Assembly (NCBI GenBank): GCA_949282385.1
Contig: CASDOP010000002.1
Span: 62,001 to 126,000 of the forward strand
Length of the DNA stretch: 64,000 nt
Reading direction: 5' to 3'
Source of the DNA: an uncultured Clostridia bacterium
GTDB taxonomy: Bacteria; Bacillota; Clostridia; Christensenellales; Borkfalkiaceae
The notes beneath the pieces were generated by a model that was given only the letters and a program-made list of their open reading frames with translations, was not told the origin of the DNA and did not search any database. Below, one piece after another: positions 16,858 through 25,517 of the stretch (position 1 is its first letter; every line of letters starts with the position of its first letter). Both the position numbers and the translations under genes were made by a program.

Positions 16858-18222
16858 TCAATGCATGAAACGCTTTAACATTTTATACTTTTTGTCCGTA
16901 TAAGGCTGATAACGCACGGGCATATCTATCTTGGTTGATTTATTTACTATAGATTTTTTATGAGTGAAGCACATAAAGCCTTCCTCGCCGTGATATGAAC
17001 CCATACCGCTTTCGCCCACTCCGCCAAAGCCCATTTCGGTTGTGGCGAGATGAATTATCGTGTCGTTGACGCAGCCTCCGCCGAACTGACACATTTCCGT
17101 TACCCTTTCCACCGCCTTTTTATCTTCTGAAAACATATAAAGCGCCAGCGGGTGAGGATGTGAATTTATATCGTCTATTAACGAGCCAAGGTCTTCAAAA
17201 GTCATTACAGGAAGTATCGGACCGAAAATCTCTTCGCCCATAACGGCGTCTTCTCGGGTTACGTTGTCCATTATCGTTGGCGATATGCGCAAACTCTCTT
17301 CGTCCGTCTGTCCGCCGAAGCATACTTTATTTTCGTCTATGAGCGAAACTATTCTGTCGAAGTGCTTTTTGCTTATAATCTTTCCGTAATCTGCATTTTC
17401 CAAAGGATATTCGCCGTACTGACTGACAATTTCTCTTTCAATCGCCTCAACGAGTTTATTTTTCATGCTCTTATGCGCGATAATATAGTCGGGCGCGACG
17501 CAGGTTTGTCCGCAGTTGAGGAACTTTCCGAACACTATTCGCCTTGCAGCAATGTCTATTTTTGCGCTTTCGTCCACTATGCAGGGGCTTTTGCCGCCAA
17601 GCTCCAAAGTTACGGGTATAAGCCTTTCGGCTGCCTTTCGCATGACTTCCTTGCCTACGGCTACGCTGCCGGTGAAGAAAATTTTATCGAAAGGCATATC
17701 GAGAAGCTGCGCGTTTTCCGCCCTGCCGCCGAGCACCGTAGTTACATGCTCGGGCGCAAAAGCTTGCGAAATTATTTCGGACAATAGCTTGCTCGTTGCG
17801 GGCGAGTATGCCGAAGGCTTGGCGATAACCGTATTTCCCGCCGCGACCGCGTCGACCACGGGGTCGAGCGTGAGCATGAAAGGATAATTCCAGGGGCTCA
17901 TGACGAGGACGCAGCCGTAAGGACATTTTTTGACGTAACTTCTCGCCTTAAACTGCGATAAGGGCGTGGGAACGCCTTTTTCTCTGGCAAGCTCGGGCAA
18001 GCGGTTTATCATATAATTGATTTCGGAAAGCGTCATGCCTATTTCGCTCATGTAACTTTCCGTGCCGCTCTTTCCGAGGTCTTCCTTGAGAGCCGCAAAG
18101 ATGTCCTCCGTGCGGCTGACGATGACAGATTTAAGTTTTTTGAGCGCTTCTATCCTGAATTTTACCGGAAGCGTGGCTCCCATTCGGAAATATGCGCGCT
18201 GTTTTTCGAGTATTTCTATCAT
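16858..18222 (-). CDS. Aldehyde dehydrogenase, class 3 (fatty-aldehyde type)
   Basis: 454 residues of the NAD(P)-dependent aldehyde dehydrogenase superfamily, which oxidises aldehydes to acids. Visible features: SPWNYPFMLTLDP near residue 108 (cofactor and structural loop), FFTGSVAVGKEVM near 180, general-base Glu in LELGGKSP near 208 and catalytic Cys in GQTCVAPDY near 242. The short length (no N-terminal extension) and EMGFGGVGESGMGSYHG near 400 are typical of class 3 enzymes such as fatty aldehyde dehydrogenase. The start lies 5 nt after the stop of the YhhN-alcohol dehydrogenase gene, so the two are one operon; a fatty aldehyde is the likely substrate (inference). The C-terminus is moderately basic (KKYKMLKRFMH), possibly membrane-associated. 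Confidence 0.9.
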   Translation of the reverse strand: MIEILEKQRAYFRMGATLPVKFRIEALKKLKSVIVSRTEDIFAALKEDLGKSGTESYMSEIGMTLSEINYMINRLPELAREKGVPTPLSQFKARSYVKKCPYGCVLVMSPWNYPFMLTLDPVVDAVAAGNTVIAKPSAYSPATSKLLSEIISQAFAPEHVTTVLGGRAENAQLLDMPFDKIFFTGSVAVGKEVMRKAAERLIPVTLELGGKSPCIVDESAKIDIAARRIVFGKFLNCGQTCVAPDYIIAHKSMKNKLVEAIEREIVSQYGEYPLENADYGKIISKKHFDRIVSLIDENKVCFGGQTDEESLRISPTIMDNVTREDAVMGEEIFGPILPVMTFEDLGSLIDDINSHPHPLALYMFSEDKKAVERVTEMCQFGGGCVNDTIIHLATTEMGFGGVGESGMGSYHGEEGFMCFTHKKSIVNKSTKIDMPVRYQPYTDKKYKMLKRFMH

Positions 18223-18227
18223 TTTGT

Positions 18228-20126
18228 TTACTCCATTATGTCGTAATATATATTTTCAAGCGCCTTCGCATTCATAAGCACGGGTACGGGATAGAGGGGA
18301 TTTGCCTCCCTGTCCGCATGCAGCGAAAGCTCTTTTATGTCCTTTTCGTCTACACGAAGTTTTTTGGGTATGTTCATCGAGCGGTTGAGCTGCTCGACGA
18401 ATTCTATGAATTTTTCTGCCGCAACTTCATCCTGACAAGTTGCGTCGCAGACGCCGCTTTTGCGCGAAAGGTCGGCGAGCTTGCGGCGGTCGGATGAGCC
18501 GTATCTCTTTAAGACATACGGCAGAATGACGGCGTTAGCAAGTCCGTGAGGCGTGTTGTATTTTCCGCCGAGCGAATGGGCAACTGCGTGAACATAGCCG
18601 ACATACGAAATCGTGAACGCAAGCCCCGCGCAATACGCCGCATACTGCATACGACTGCGCGCATGAAGATTGTCGCCGTGTTCGTACGCCTCGAAGAGAT
18701 TATACCTTATTATTTTTACAGCCTCGACCGCCAGAGCGCGCGTCTGCGCCGTCGTCGAACGACCTATGTATGCTTCAACCGCGTGCGTAAGCGCGTCCAT
18801 TCCCGTCGTTGCCGTAACAGATTTGGGAAGTCCTGCCGTCATCGCGGGATCGAGTATAGCATAATGAGGCGCGAGACAGAAAGAAATTATGGTGAATTTA
18901 TCGCGCGTTTTTTCCTCGGTTATTACGGCGGCAATAGTCGTTTCGCTGCCAGTACCCGCCGTTGTAGGCACGGCAATGAACAGCGGCAATCTTCCGAAAA
19001 CTTTTAACACGCCGCGCATCTGCTTCAAGGTCTTTTTGGGCTTTATTATGAGTGCGCCCGCGGCTTTGGCGCAGTCCATCGCGCTTCCTCCGCCGACGGC
19101 TATAATACAGTCGCAGCCCTCGTTTTTATACATTTCCGCTGCCGCAATGACGTTTGTATCGGTAGGGTTTGCCACCGTATCCGAATACACCGCGCAGGAA
19201 ATGCCGTTATTTTGAAGCGTCTTTATGAGATTGTCGCACAGACCTATGGCATAAATATTTTTATCCGTAACAATGAGCGCTTTGGCGCGTTGTTTTGATT
19301 TTAAAAGCAATGCCGCATCCTCGCTGCCCGAAAGCGGTTTGGGCTGGCGATAGGGCAAAAGAGGCAAAACAAGTCTGAAAGCAGATTGGTATGCGCGGCA
19401 ATACAGCCTTTTAATTACATTCATCTGCGGTTTCACCGCCCTTTCGCCGCTTTCGGAAGCCCTTATGACGGAAAGTGAAAGCACATACTGCGAAAGATAG
19501 TAAAAGACAAGGCAAAGTATGCCGAACACCCATGCTCCGCCCGCAAAATTGCGTATTGTAAGGAATAAATCGGAAATAAAAAACATAGCCGCGCCAGCGA
19601 ATACGCACGCGCGCGTGCTTTTATCCATATTGAAATCGAGGGCGACGCCTATAGCTCTGCCGAGCATATAGCAGATTATGACCGCATACACGATTACCGC
19701 GGGAACGAGCTGATCGAAATCGTATTCGGGGTAAAGGAACATGAACGAAAGCGACGCCGCAACGAGCGCGGCGAACGGCAATATGGTGCGCCAGCCGACA
19801 TAACTCAAAGAGCGGAAAGCACTTATAAACATAATATGCCCCAAAGCAAACAGCGCCATACCTGCAACAAAGTTAAACTCAAGGCTGACGTCGCCGGCAA
19901 AGCACAGCGCCGCTGCAGCGAGCATCAAGTATCTGAAAGAAGGATAGCCGTTTTTATTTAGTTTTACAGTAAAGTAAACAAATGAAGCCGTGCCGAGAAG
20001 AAAAACCGCGCTGGCGACAGCCTTGAGCGCGACAGAACCGACGGCAATATAGACCGCAACCACAGCCGCGAGAACGACGGGATATATTGCGCGGACAAGT
20101 ATATATAATTTATTGTAATTATTCAC
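18228..20126 (-). CDS. Fusion of YhhN (lysoplasmalogenase-like) membrane domain and iron alcohol dehydrogenase
   Basis: 632 residues from the GTG at 20124-20126 (GGAGGT 5 nt upstream); an earlier in-frame start would fall upstream of the promoter and encode implausible sequence. Residues 1-225 form about eight hydrophobic helices with two acid motifs of the YhhN/TMEM86 family: FAGDVSLEF near 77 and FISDLFLT near 183. That family includes lysoplasmalogenases, which cleave the vinyl-ether bond and release a fatty aldehyde. After a basic linker (230-260), residues 265-632 are a complete group III alcohol dehydrogenase: NAD motif VGGGSAMD (344-351), and iron ligands D444, H448 (MDALTHAVE), H513 and H527 (TPHG). 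Fusion of these two domains is not familiar to me. The following gene is an aldehyde dehydrogenase, so aldehyde produced at the membrane could be reduced in cis or oxidised by the partner. Confidence 0.85.
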   Translation of the reverse strand: MNNYNKLYILVRAIYPVVLAAVVAVYIAVGSVALKAVASAVFLLGTASFVYFTVKLNKNGYPSFRYLMLAAAALCFAGDVSLEFNFVAGMALFALGHIMFISAFRSLSYVGWRTILPFAALVAASLSFMFLYPEYDFDQLVPAVIVYAVIICYMLGRAIGVALDFNMDKSTRACVFAGAAMFFISDLFLTIRNFAGGAWVFGILCLVFYYLSQYVLSLSVIRASESGERAVKPQMNVIKRLYCRAYQSAFRLVLPLLPYRQPKPLSGSEDAALLLKSKQRAKALIVTDKNIYAIGLCDNLIKTLQNNGISCAVYSDTVANPTDTNVIAAAEMYKNEGCDCIIAVGGGSAMDCAKAAGALIIKPKKTLKQMRGVLKVFGRLPLFIAVPTTAGTGSETTIAAVITEEKTRDKFTIISFCLAPHYAILDPAMTAGLPKSVTATTGMDALTHAVEAYIGRSTTAQTRALAVEAVKIIRYNLFEAYEHGDNLHARSRMQYAAYCAGLAFTISYVGYVHAVAHSLGGKYNTPHGLANAVILPYVLKRYGSSDRRKLADLSRKSGVCDATCQDEVAAEKFIEFVEQLNRSMNIPKKLRVDEKDIKELSLHADREANPLYPVPVLMNAKALENIYYDIME

Positions 20127-20196
20127 TGTTACCTCCGTTGCCGCATGCGCGGCATGCGCGAATTTGCGAGAAAGACATATCGTCTGTCCCGAATAT

Positions 20197-20225
20197 AGAT
20201 TAACACAAGGCGGCCAGGTTGTCAA
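20197..20225 (-). promoter_or_regulatory. Promoter of the yhhN-adh/aldehyde dehydrogenase operon
   Basis: Minus strand: TTGACA (20220-20225), a 17-nt spacer, TAATCT (20197-20202). It places the gene start at the GTG at 20126. Confidence 0.75.
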
Positions 20226-20277
20226 TGCCGACCTCGCTTTATTACAGGCGTTCAGAGCGCCGGACAAGATGAAATAA

Positions 20278-20311
20278 GCGCCCGTCCGATTGTAAAAAAA
20301 CGGACGGGCGC
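20278..20311 (-). terminator. Terminator of proS
   Basis: Eleven-base-pair stem GCGCCCGTCCG/CGGACGGGCGC with a T-rich 12-nt loop, followed by a T-rich stretch on the minus strand. Confidence 0.75.
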
Positions 20312-20349
20312 GAAAGTTGCAAATACTTATATTCAACGCGATTGACGCA

Positions 20350-21786
20350 TTAATATGCCCTTGCGAATATTACAGTGTGCTTTGAAGGTTTGCCGCATAC
20401 AGCGCATTTTTCGTGCGTGTTCTGCTCGGTCATTATTCTGGCGCTTGCTGCGGTTTCCGCCTTGATTGCGTCCTCGCATTCGCGGCAGCCGCACCAGCCC
20501 GCGCGGACGAATTTTCCGCCGTCTACGGCAGCAAGTATTCCTGCCATGTCTTCGGCGTCGGTTATGCGCTCGTCGCGGCGCGCACGCGCGCTTTCGAGCA
20601 TGTCTTTCTGTACTGTTTCAAGCAGCGAACTAACCTGTCCGACGACGTCGTCGAGAGCATAAAAATCTTTGGTGCAGGTATCCCTTCTGAACAGCACGAC
20701 TTTGCCGTTTTCGAGGTCCCTCGGTCCCACTTCTATTCTGACGGGAACGCCGCGCATTTCCCACTCGTTGAACTTCCAGCCGGGGGAGTTGTCGCTGTCG
20801 TCCAGCTCTACCCTCATGCCTGCGGCTTCAAGTTTTGCCTTTATGTCTGCGCACGCCTCCATTACGCCGCCTTTTTTTGCCGCGATGGGAACTATGACCG
20901 CCTGTACAGGCGCTACAACGGGTGGAAGCACAAGTCCGCGCTTGTCGCCGTGAGCCATTATGAGCGCGCCTATAAGTCTTGTGGAAACACCCCAGCTCGT
21001 GGTGTAGCCCAGCTTCTGCGTGCCGTCCTTATCGAGGAATTTTATGTCGAACGCCTTGGCAAAGTTCTGTCCGAGATAGTGCGAAGTACCCGCCTGAAGG
21101 GACTTGCCGTCCTTCATCATGGCTTCCATGCCGAAAGTGGCAACGGCGCCGGCAAACTTTTCCTTTTCCGTCTTTCTGCCAGTGAGAACGGGAATTGCAA
21201 GGCAGTTTTCGGCAAATTCTTTGTAAACGCCCAGCATTTTAAGCGTTTCTTCCATTGCCTCTTCCTCGGTTGCGTGGACGGTGTGTCCCTCCTGCCAGAG
21301 GAATTCGGATGTTCTTAAAAAAGGTCTGGTGGTCTTTTCCCAACGCATGACGTTTGCCCACTGGTTGATTAAAATGGGCAAATCGCGGTAGGACTGAAGC
21401 CACTTGGAATACATATTGCCTATTATCGTTTCGGAAGTGGGACGGATTGCGAGGGGTTCTGCGAGTTCTTCGCCGCCTGCGTGCGTAACAACCGCAACTT
21501 CGGGCGCGAAACCTTCGACGTGCTCCGCTTCCTTTGTGAAGAACGACATGGGTATGAGCAACGGGAAATATGCGTTTTTGTGTCCCGTCGCCTTGAAGCG
21601 CTTGTCGAGTTCTTTTTGAATATTTTCCCAGATTGCATAGCCGTAAGGACGGATGACCATCGTGCCTCTTACGGGTCCGTAGTCGACGAGCTGCGTCTTT
21701 ATAACGACGTCGGTGTACCACTTGGGAAAATCGACGTCTATATCTGCTATCTGTTCGACGAAGTTCTGGGCGTTTTCTTTTGCCAT
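20350..21786 (-). CDS. proS: Prolyl-tRNA synthetase, archaeal/eukaryotic-like type
   Basis: 478-residue class II synthetase that charges tRNA-Pro. It has motif 1 around YGPVRGTMVIRPYG (residues 37-50), motif 2 MRWEKTTRPFLRTSEFLWQEG near 150, and motif 3 near 270. It lacks the editing insertion of the long bacterial enzyme and has a C-terminal zinc-binding domain with paired Cys (CGCRECEDA and EKCAVCGK) ending in -AY, as in the archaeal-like form found in many Clostridia. A GGAG site precedes the ATG. It is monocistronic with its own promoter and terminator; no T-box leader was seen. Confidence 0.96.
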   Translation of the reverse strand: MAKENAQNFVEQIADIDVDFPKWYTDVVIKTQLVDYGPVRGTMVIRPYGYAIWENIQKELDKRFKATGHKNAYFPLLIPMSFFTKEAEHVEGFAPEVAVVTHAGGEELAEPLAIRPTSETIIGNMYSKWLQSYRDLPILINQWANVMRWEKTTRPFLRTSEFLWQEGHTVHATEEEAMEETLKMLGVYKEFAENCLAIPVLTGRKTEKEKFAGAVATFGMEAMMKDGKSLQAGTSHYLGQNFAKAFDIKFLDKDGTQKLGYTTSWGVSTRLIGALIMAHGDKRGLVLPPVVAPVQAVIVPIAAKKGGVMEACADIKAKLEAAGMRVELDDSDNSPGWKFNEWEMRGVPVRIEVGPRDLENGKVVLFRRDTCTKDFYALDDVVGQVSSLLETVQKDMLESARARRDERITDAEDMAGILAAVDGGKFVRAGWCGCRECEDAIKAETAASARIMTEQNTHEKCAVCGKPSKHTVIFARAY

Positions 21787-21817
21787 AATGCTCTCCTGAA
21801 ACTGTTATTACCGAATT

Positions 21818-21846
21818 ATTATAGCATACCGCGCACAGATACGCAA
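21818..21846 (-). promoter_or_regulatory. Promoter of proS
   Basis: Minus strand: TTGCGT (21841-21846), a 17-nt spacer, TATAAT (21818-21823). Confidence 0.7.
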
Positions 21847-21911
21847 AATATTTGAGGGGCATTTTGTAAAACTTTAAAGTTTTAAAAGTAACATAAACTC
21901 CGCGGATATAG

Positions 21912-21940
21912 TTGTCAATGGGCGATTAATATTGTATAAT
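21912..21940 (+). promoter_or_regulatory. Promoter giving a nearly leaderless phosphohexomutase mRNA
   Basis: TTGTCA (21912-21917), a 17-nt spacer, TATAAT (21935-21940). The ATG begins 9 nt after the -10 box, so transcription should start at or 1-2 nt before it. Confidence 0.75.
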
Positions 21941-21948
21941 TGTTGCGT

Positions 21949-23463
21949 ATGGACTATGAAAAACTGAAAAGACTTAAAAGCGGCAGCGACGTGCGCGGAG
22001 TTGCCGTGGCTTCCGAAGGGAAGAATATCACGCTGACGGACGAAGCCGTTTATTGCATAGTTCGCGGCTTTATCGAATGGCTGAAAAACAAAAACATTGC
22101 GCCTGAAGCAATCGCCGTGGGACACGATGTGAGAATTTCTTCCGACCGCATAGAAAAAAAGGTTACGGAGGCGATAAACGACGCGGGACTCAACGCCGCG
22201 CTGTGCGGACTTTGCTCCACTCCGTCGATGTTCATGCTGCTGAAATCTGGAAAAGGCAATTGCGGCGCTTCGATAATGATTACCGCCTCCCACCTGCCTT
22301 ACGACAGAAACGGACTTAAATTTTTTACGCCCGACGGCGGTCCCGACGGCAGCGATATTGACGAAATTTTAAGGCTTGCTTCCGCCGAATGGCAAAAAGC
22401 CAACGTGCGGACGAAGAATTTTACTCTCGACTACATGCCCGACTACTGCTTGTCGCTCGTTGAAAAAGTCAGGGCGGCATGCGGAGAGGACTATCCCCTC
22501 AAGGGCAAAAAGATTATCGTGGACGCGGGCAACGGCGCGGGCGGATTTTTCGCCGACAGCGTATTGAAGCCCCTCGGCGCGGACACGCAAGGCAGCATAT
22601 TTTTGCAGCCGGACGGGACTTTCCCCAACCATATACCTAATCCAGAGGACAAGACTGCAATAGGTTTTTTGCAGAGAGCGGTGCTTGAAAGCAAGGCTGA
22701 CCTCGGCATAATTTTCGATACCGACGTAGACAGGGCGGGCGCCGTGGACGACGAAGGAAACGAAATTAACAGAAACGACCTTATCGCCCTCGCTTCCGCA
22801 ATGGTGCTTAAAGAAAAGGGCGGCACCGTCGTAACAGACAGCGTTACGAGCGACGGACTGACTGCTTTTATTCAAAAGCTGGGCGGAAAGCACGTGCGCT
22901 TCAAGCGCGGGTACAAAAACGTTATAAACGAAGCGCAGAGGCGCTGCGATGCGGGAGAATTTTGTCCGCTTGCAGCCGAAACGAGCGGACACGTGGCATT
23001 TTACGACAATTACTTCCTCGACGACGGAGCTTACCTCGTTACGAGAATACTTATCTGCCTCGCCGAGCAAACTAAGGCGGGAAAGAAACTTAAAAGTCTG
23101 ATTGAAGAACTTCCCCGCCCCCTCGAAGAGGATGAAGTGAGAATAACTTTCCTGCCCGAAGTGAGAGATTTCAGGGCGGAAGGCAATAAAATTATTGAAA
23201 ACATTAAAGCCGAGGCGGAAAAAGACGATAAAATGCGCCTCGCTCCCGACAACTACGAGGGAGTTAAAGTCAGCTTCCCCGAAGACGACGGCGACGGCTG
23301 GTTCCTTGTGCGCATGAGCGTTCACGACCCCGTAATGCCCATTAACTTTGAAAGCAACAAAAAGGGCGGAAACAAAGCGATTGCAAAAAAACTTTCAGCT
23401 CTGCTTTCTCCCTTTGCTTCTTTAGACAAGACAAATCTTGATAAATTCATACAAAAGATCTGA
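21949..23463 (+). CDS. Phosphomannomutase/phosphoglucomutase family protein
   Basis: About 504 residues of the alpha-D-phosphohexomutase superfamily, which moves phosphate between C1 and C6 of hexoses for cell-wall and glycogen precursors. Phosphoserine loop TASHLPYDRNGLKFF near residue 105 and metal loop DTDVDRAG near 258 are present. A sugar-binding loop AETSGHVAF is near 344, with C-terminal phosphate-binding loop motifs about 445-475. Specificity (Man, Glc or GlcN) cannot be set. The ATG at 21949 has no ribosome binding site and is 8 nt from the -10 box; the TTG three codons upstream lies beyond the predicted transcript start. Transketolase follows after 55 nt. Confidence 0.9.
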   Translation: MDYEKLKRLKSGSDVRGVAVASEGKNITLTDEAVYCIVRGFIEWLKNKNIAPEAIAVGHDVRISSDRIEKKVTEAINDAGLNAALCGLCSTPSMFMLLKSGKGNCGASIMITASHLPYDRNGLKFFTPDGGPDGSDIDEILRLASAEWQKANVRTKNFTLDYMPDYCLSLVEKVRAACGEDYPLKGKKIIVDAGNGAGGFFADSVLKPLGADTQGSIFLQPDGTFPNHIPNPEDKTAIGFLQRAVLESKADLGIIFDTDVDRAGAVDDEGNEINRNDLIALASAMVLKEKGGTVVTDSVTSDGLTAFIQKLGGKHVRFKRGYKNVINEAQRRCDAGEFCPLAAETSGHVAFYDNYFLDDGAYLVTRILICLAEQTKAGKKLKSLIEELPRPLEEDEVRITFLPEVRDFRAEGNKIIENIKAEAEKDDKMRLAPDNYEGVKVSFPEDDGDGWFLVRMSVHDPVMPINFESNKKGGNKAIAKKLSALLSPFASLDKTNLDKFIQKI

Positions 23464-23518
23464 CCCACCCAATTAAGTACGGCGGGAAAAGATTTCAAAT
23501 AAAAGGAGAAATTTTAAA

Positions 23519-25516
23519 ATGTCCGTTGAGCAGAAAAGCGTAGACACAATCAGAATTCTTTCGGCTGAGGCTATCGAAAAAGCCAAGTCGGGACACCCCG
23601 GCATTTGCATGGGCGCAGCTCCCATAGGATATGAGCTGTTTGCAAGACACCTCAACTTCAGTTACCGCAACCCCGCATGGGATAACAGAGACAGGTTCGT
23701 CCTCTCCGCAGGACACGGCTCCATGATGCTTTATTCGCTGCTGCACCTGTTCGGTTACGACGTTACCATGGAAGACATTGTCAACTTCCGCCAGCTCGGT
23801 TCGCGCACGCCCGGTCATCCCGAATACGGCAAGACAGCAGGCGTCGAAACGTCTACGGGTCCCCTCGGTCAGGGCGTCGGCAACGCGGTAGGTTTCGCCG
23901 TTGCGGAAGCTCACCTCGCCGCTCTGTTCAACAGACCCGGTTTCCCCGTCGTTGACCACTACACCTATGTTCTTACTGGCGACGGATGCCTCGAAGAGGG
24001 CATTGGCTACGAAGCATGCTCATTTGCAGGCACGCAGAAACTGGGAAAACTCATTCTTCTTTACGACTGCAACGACATCACCATTGAAGGCAATATGAAA
24101 AACACCTTCTCCGAGGACGTCGCAACGAGATTTATCGCCCAGGGCTGGCAGGTGCTGCGCGTAAACGACGCAAACAACCTCTTCACCCTCGGCGACGCGA
24201 TAGAAAAAGCTAAAAAGGAAACCGAAAGACCTACCATTATCATCTGCAAGTCGGTCATTGGCTACGGTTCTCCCCTCGCAGGTTCTGCCGATTGCCACGG
24301 CGCGCCCATAGGCGAGGCTAATATTGCCGCAACAAAGGAAAAACTCGGCTGGACGGAAGCGCCCTTCACCGTTCCCGAAGACGTTAAAAAGCACTGCCTC
24401 GACCTGGCAGAAGAACGCTCCGCAAAAGAGCGCGAATGGAACGAACTCTTCGCCGAATACGAAAAAGCTTACCCCGTTCTCGCCGCAGAATACAGGCGCT
24501 TTATGAGCGGCATTGAGCCCGACTGGGATGAAGTTAAAAATCAGCTTCCCGCATTCGACAAGCCCGAAGCAACCCGTTCGTGCGGCGGCAAGGTACTCAA
24601 CGCAATAGCTAAAAATCTTCCCAACGTAATGAGCGGCTCGGCAGACCTCGCTCCCTCGACCAAAACCGAACTCAAGGGCTGCGAATACTTCTCGCCCGAA
24701 CACAGGGAAGGTTGTAACATACACTTCGGCATACGCGAACACGCCATGGCTGCAATATGCAACGGCATTCAGCTGCACGGCGGACTTAAGGCTGTATGCT
24801 CTACTTTCTTCTCCTTCGTCGACTACATGAAAGCTGGTGTGAGAATGACGGCGCTCATGCAGCTGCCCGTCGTTTACGTGATGACGCACGACTCCATAGG
24901 CGTGGGCGAAGACGGTCCTACCCACCAGCCCATGGAACAGCTCCTCATGATGCGCTCCATACCAGGCATTAACGTTTATCGTCCCTGCGACGGTACGGAA
25001 ACATACGCAGCTTTCAAGGCGGCTTTCACGCAGAAGCGTCCTACCGTAATAGTTGAAACGAGGCAGAATTTGCCCGCTTACGAACATGACAGCGACAGCG
25101 CGCTCAAGGGTGCATACGTCCTTGCAGACTGCGAGGGCACGCCCGACGTTCTGCTCATTGCCAGCGGTTCGGAAGTAGAACTTTGCATGAAGGCAAAGGA
25201 CATTCTCGCAGCCGAAGGCATAAAGTCGAGAGTGATTTCGATGGCGTGCATTGAAGAATTCGAGCGCCAGAGCGAAGAATACCGCGACAGCGTAATTCTG
25301 AAGGACGTCAAGGCGAGAGTGTGCGTTGAAGCGGCTTCGCACTACAGCTGGTACCGCTACAGCCGCGACTTCGGCGAAGTTATTGCCATGACGGGCTTCG
25401 GCACTTCGGGTCCCGCAAAGCAGCTCTTCGAATATTTCGGCTTCACGGCTGAAAACGTTGCCGAAAAGGCAAAGCGTTCGATTGAAAACGTAAAGCTCGG
25501 AAGATTTTCGCACTGA
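23519..25516 (+). CDS. tkt: Transketolase
   Basis: 665-residue thiamine-diphosphate enzyme of the non-oxidative pentose phosphate pathway that moves two-carbon units between sugar phosphates. Signatures: GHPGICMGAAPI near residue 25 and the ThDP motif GDGCLEEGIGYEAC near 152 ending in NDITIEG. It also carries pyrimidine-domain SGSADLAPSTKTEL near 380 and GVGEDGPTHQPMEQL near 462, with a full C-terminal domain. AAAAGGAG precedes the ATG. It probably shares a transcript with the mutase gene before it and the methyltransferase after it. Confidence 0.96.
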   Translation: MSVEQKSVDTIRILSAEAIEKAKSGHPGICMGAAPIGYELFARHLNFSYRNPAWDNRDRFVLSAGHGSMMLYSLLHLFGYDVTMEDIVNFRQLGSRTPGHPEYGKTAGVETSTGPLGQGVGNAVGFAVAEAHLAALFNRPGFPVVDHYTYVLTGDGCLEEGIGYEACSFAGTQKLGKLILLYDCNDITIEGNMKNTFSEDVATRFIAQGWQVLRVNDANNLFTLGDAIEKAKKETERPTIIICKSVIGYGSPLAGSADCHGAPIGEANIAATKEKLGWTEAPFTVPEDVKKHCLDLAEERSAKEREWNELFAEYEKAYPVLAAEYRRFMSGIEPDWDEVKNQLPAFDKPEATRSCGGKVLNAIAKNLPNVMSGSADLAPSTKTELKGCEYFSPEHREGCNIHFGIREHAMAAICNGIQLHGGLKAVCSTFFSFVDYMKAGVRMTALMQLPVVYVMTHDSIGVGEDGPTHQPMEQLLMMRSIPGINVYRPCDGTETYAAFKAAFTQKRPTVIVETRQNLPAYEHDSDSALKGAYVLADCEGTPDVLLIASGSEVELCMKAKDILAAEGIKSRVISMACIEEFERQSEEYRDSVILKDVKARVCVEAASHYSWYRYSRDFGEVIAMTGFGTSGPAKQLFEYFGFTAENVAEKAKRSIENVKLGRFSH

Positions 25517-25517
25517 T

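Noticed and set aside
20127..20336. N-terminal extension of the YhhN-ADH protein
   Set aside because: The upstream frame lies across the promoter (20197-20225) and encodes low-complexity, non-family sequence; the GTG at 20126 has an ideal ribosome site.
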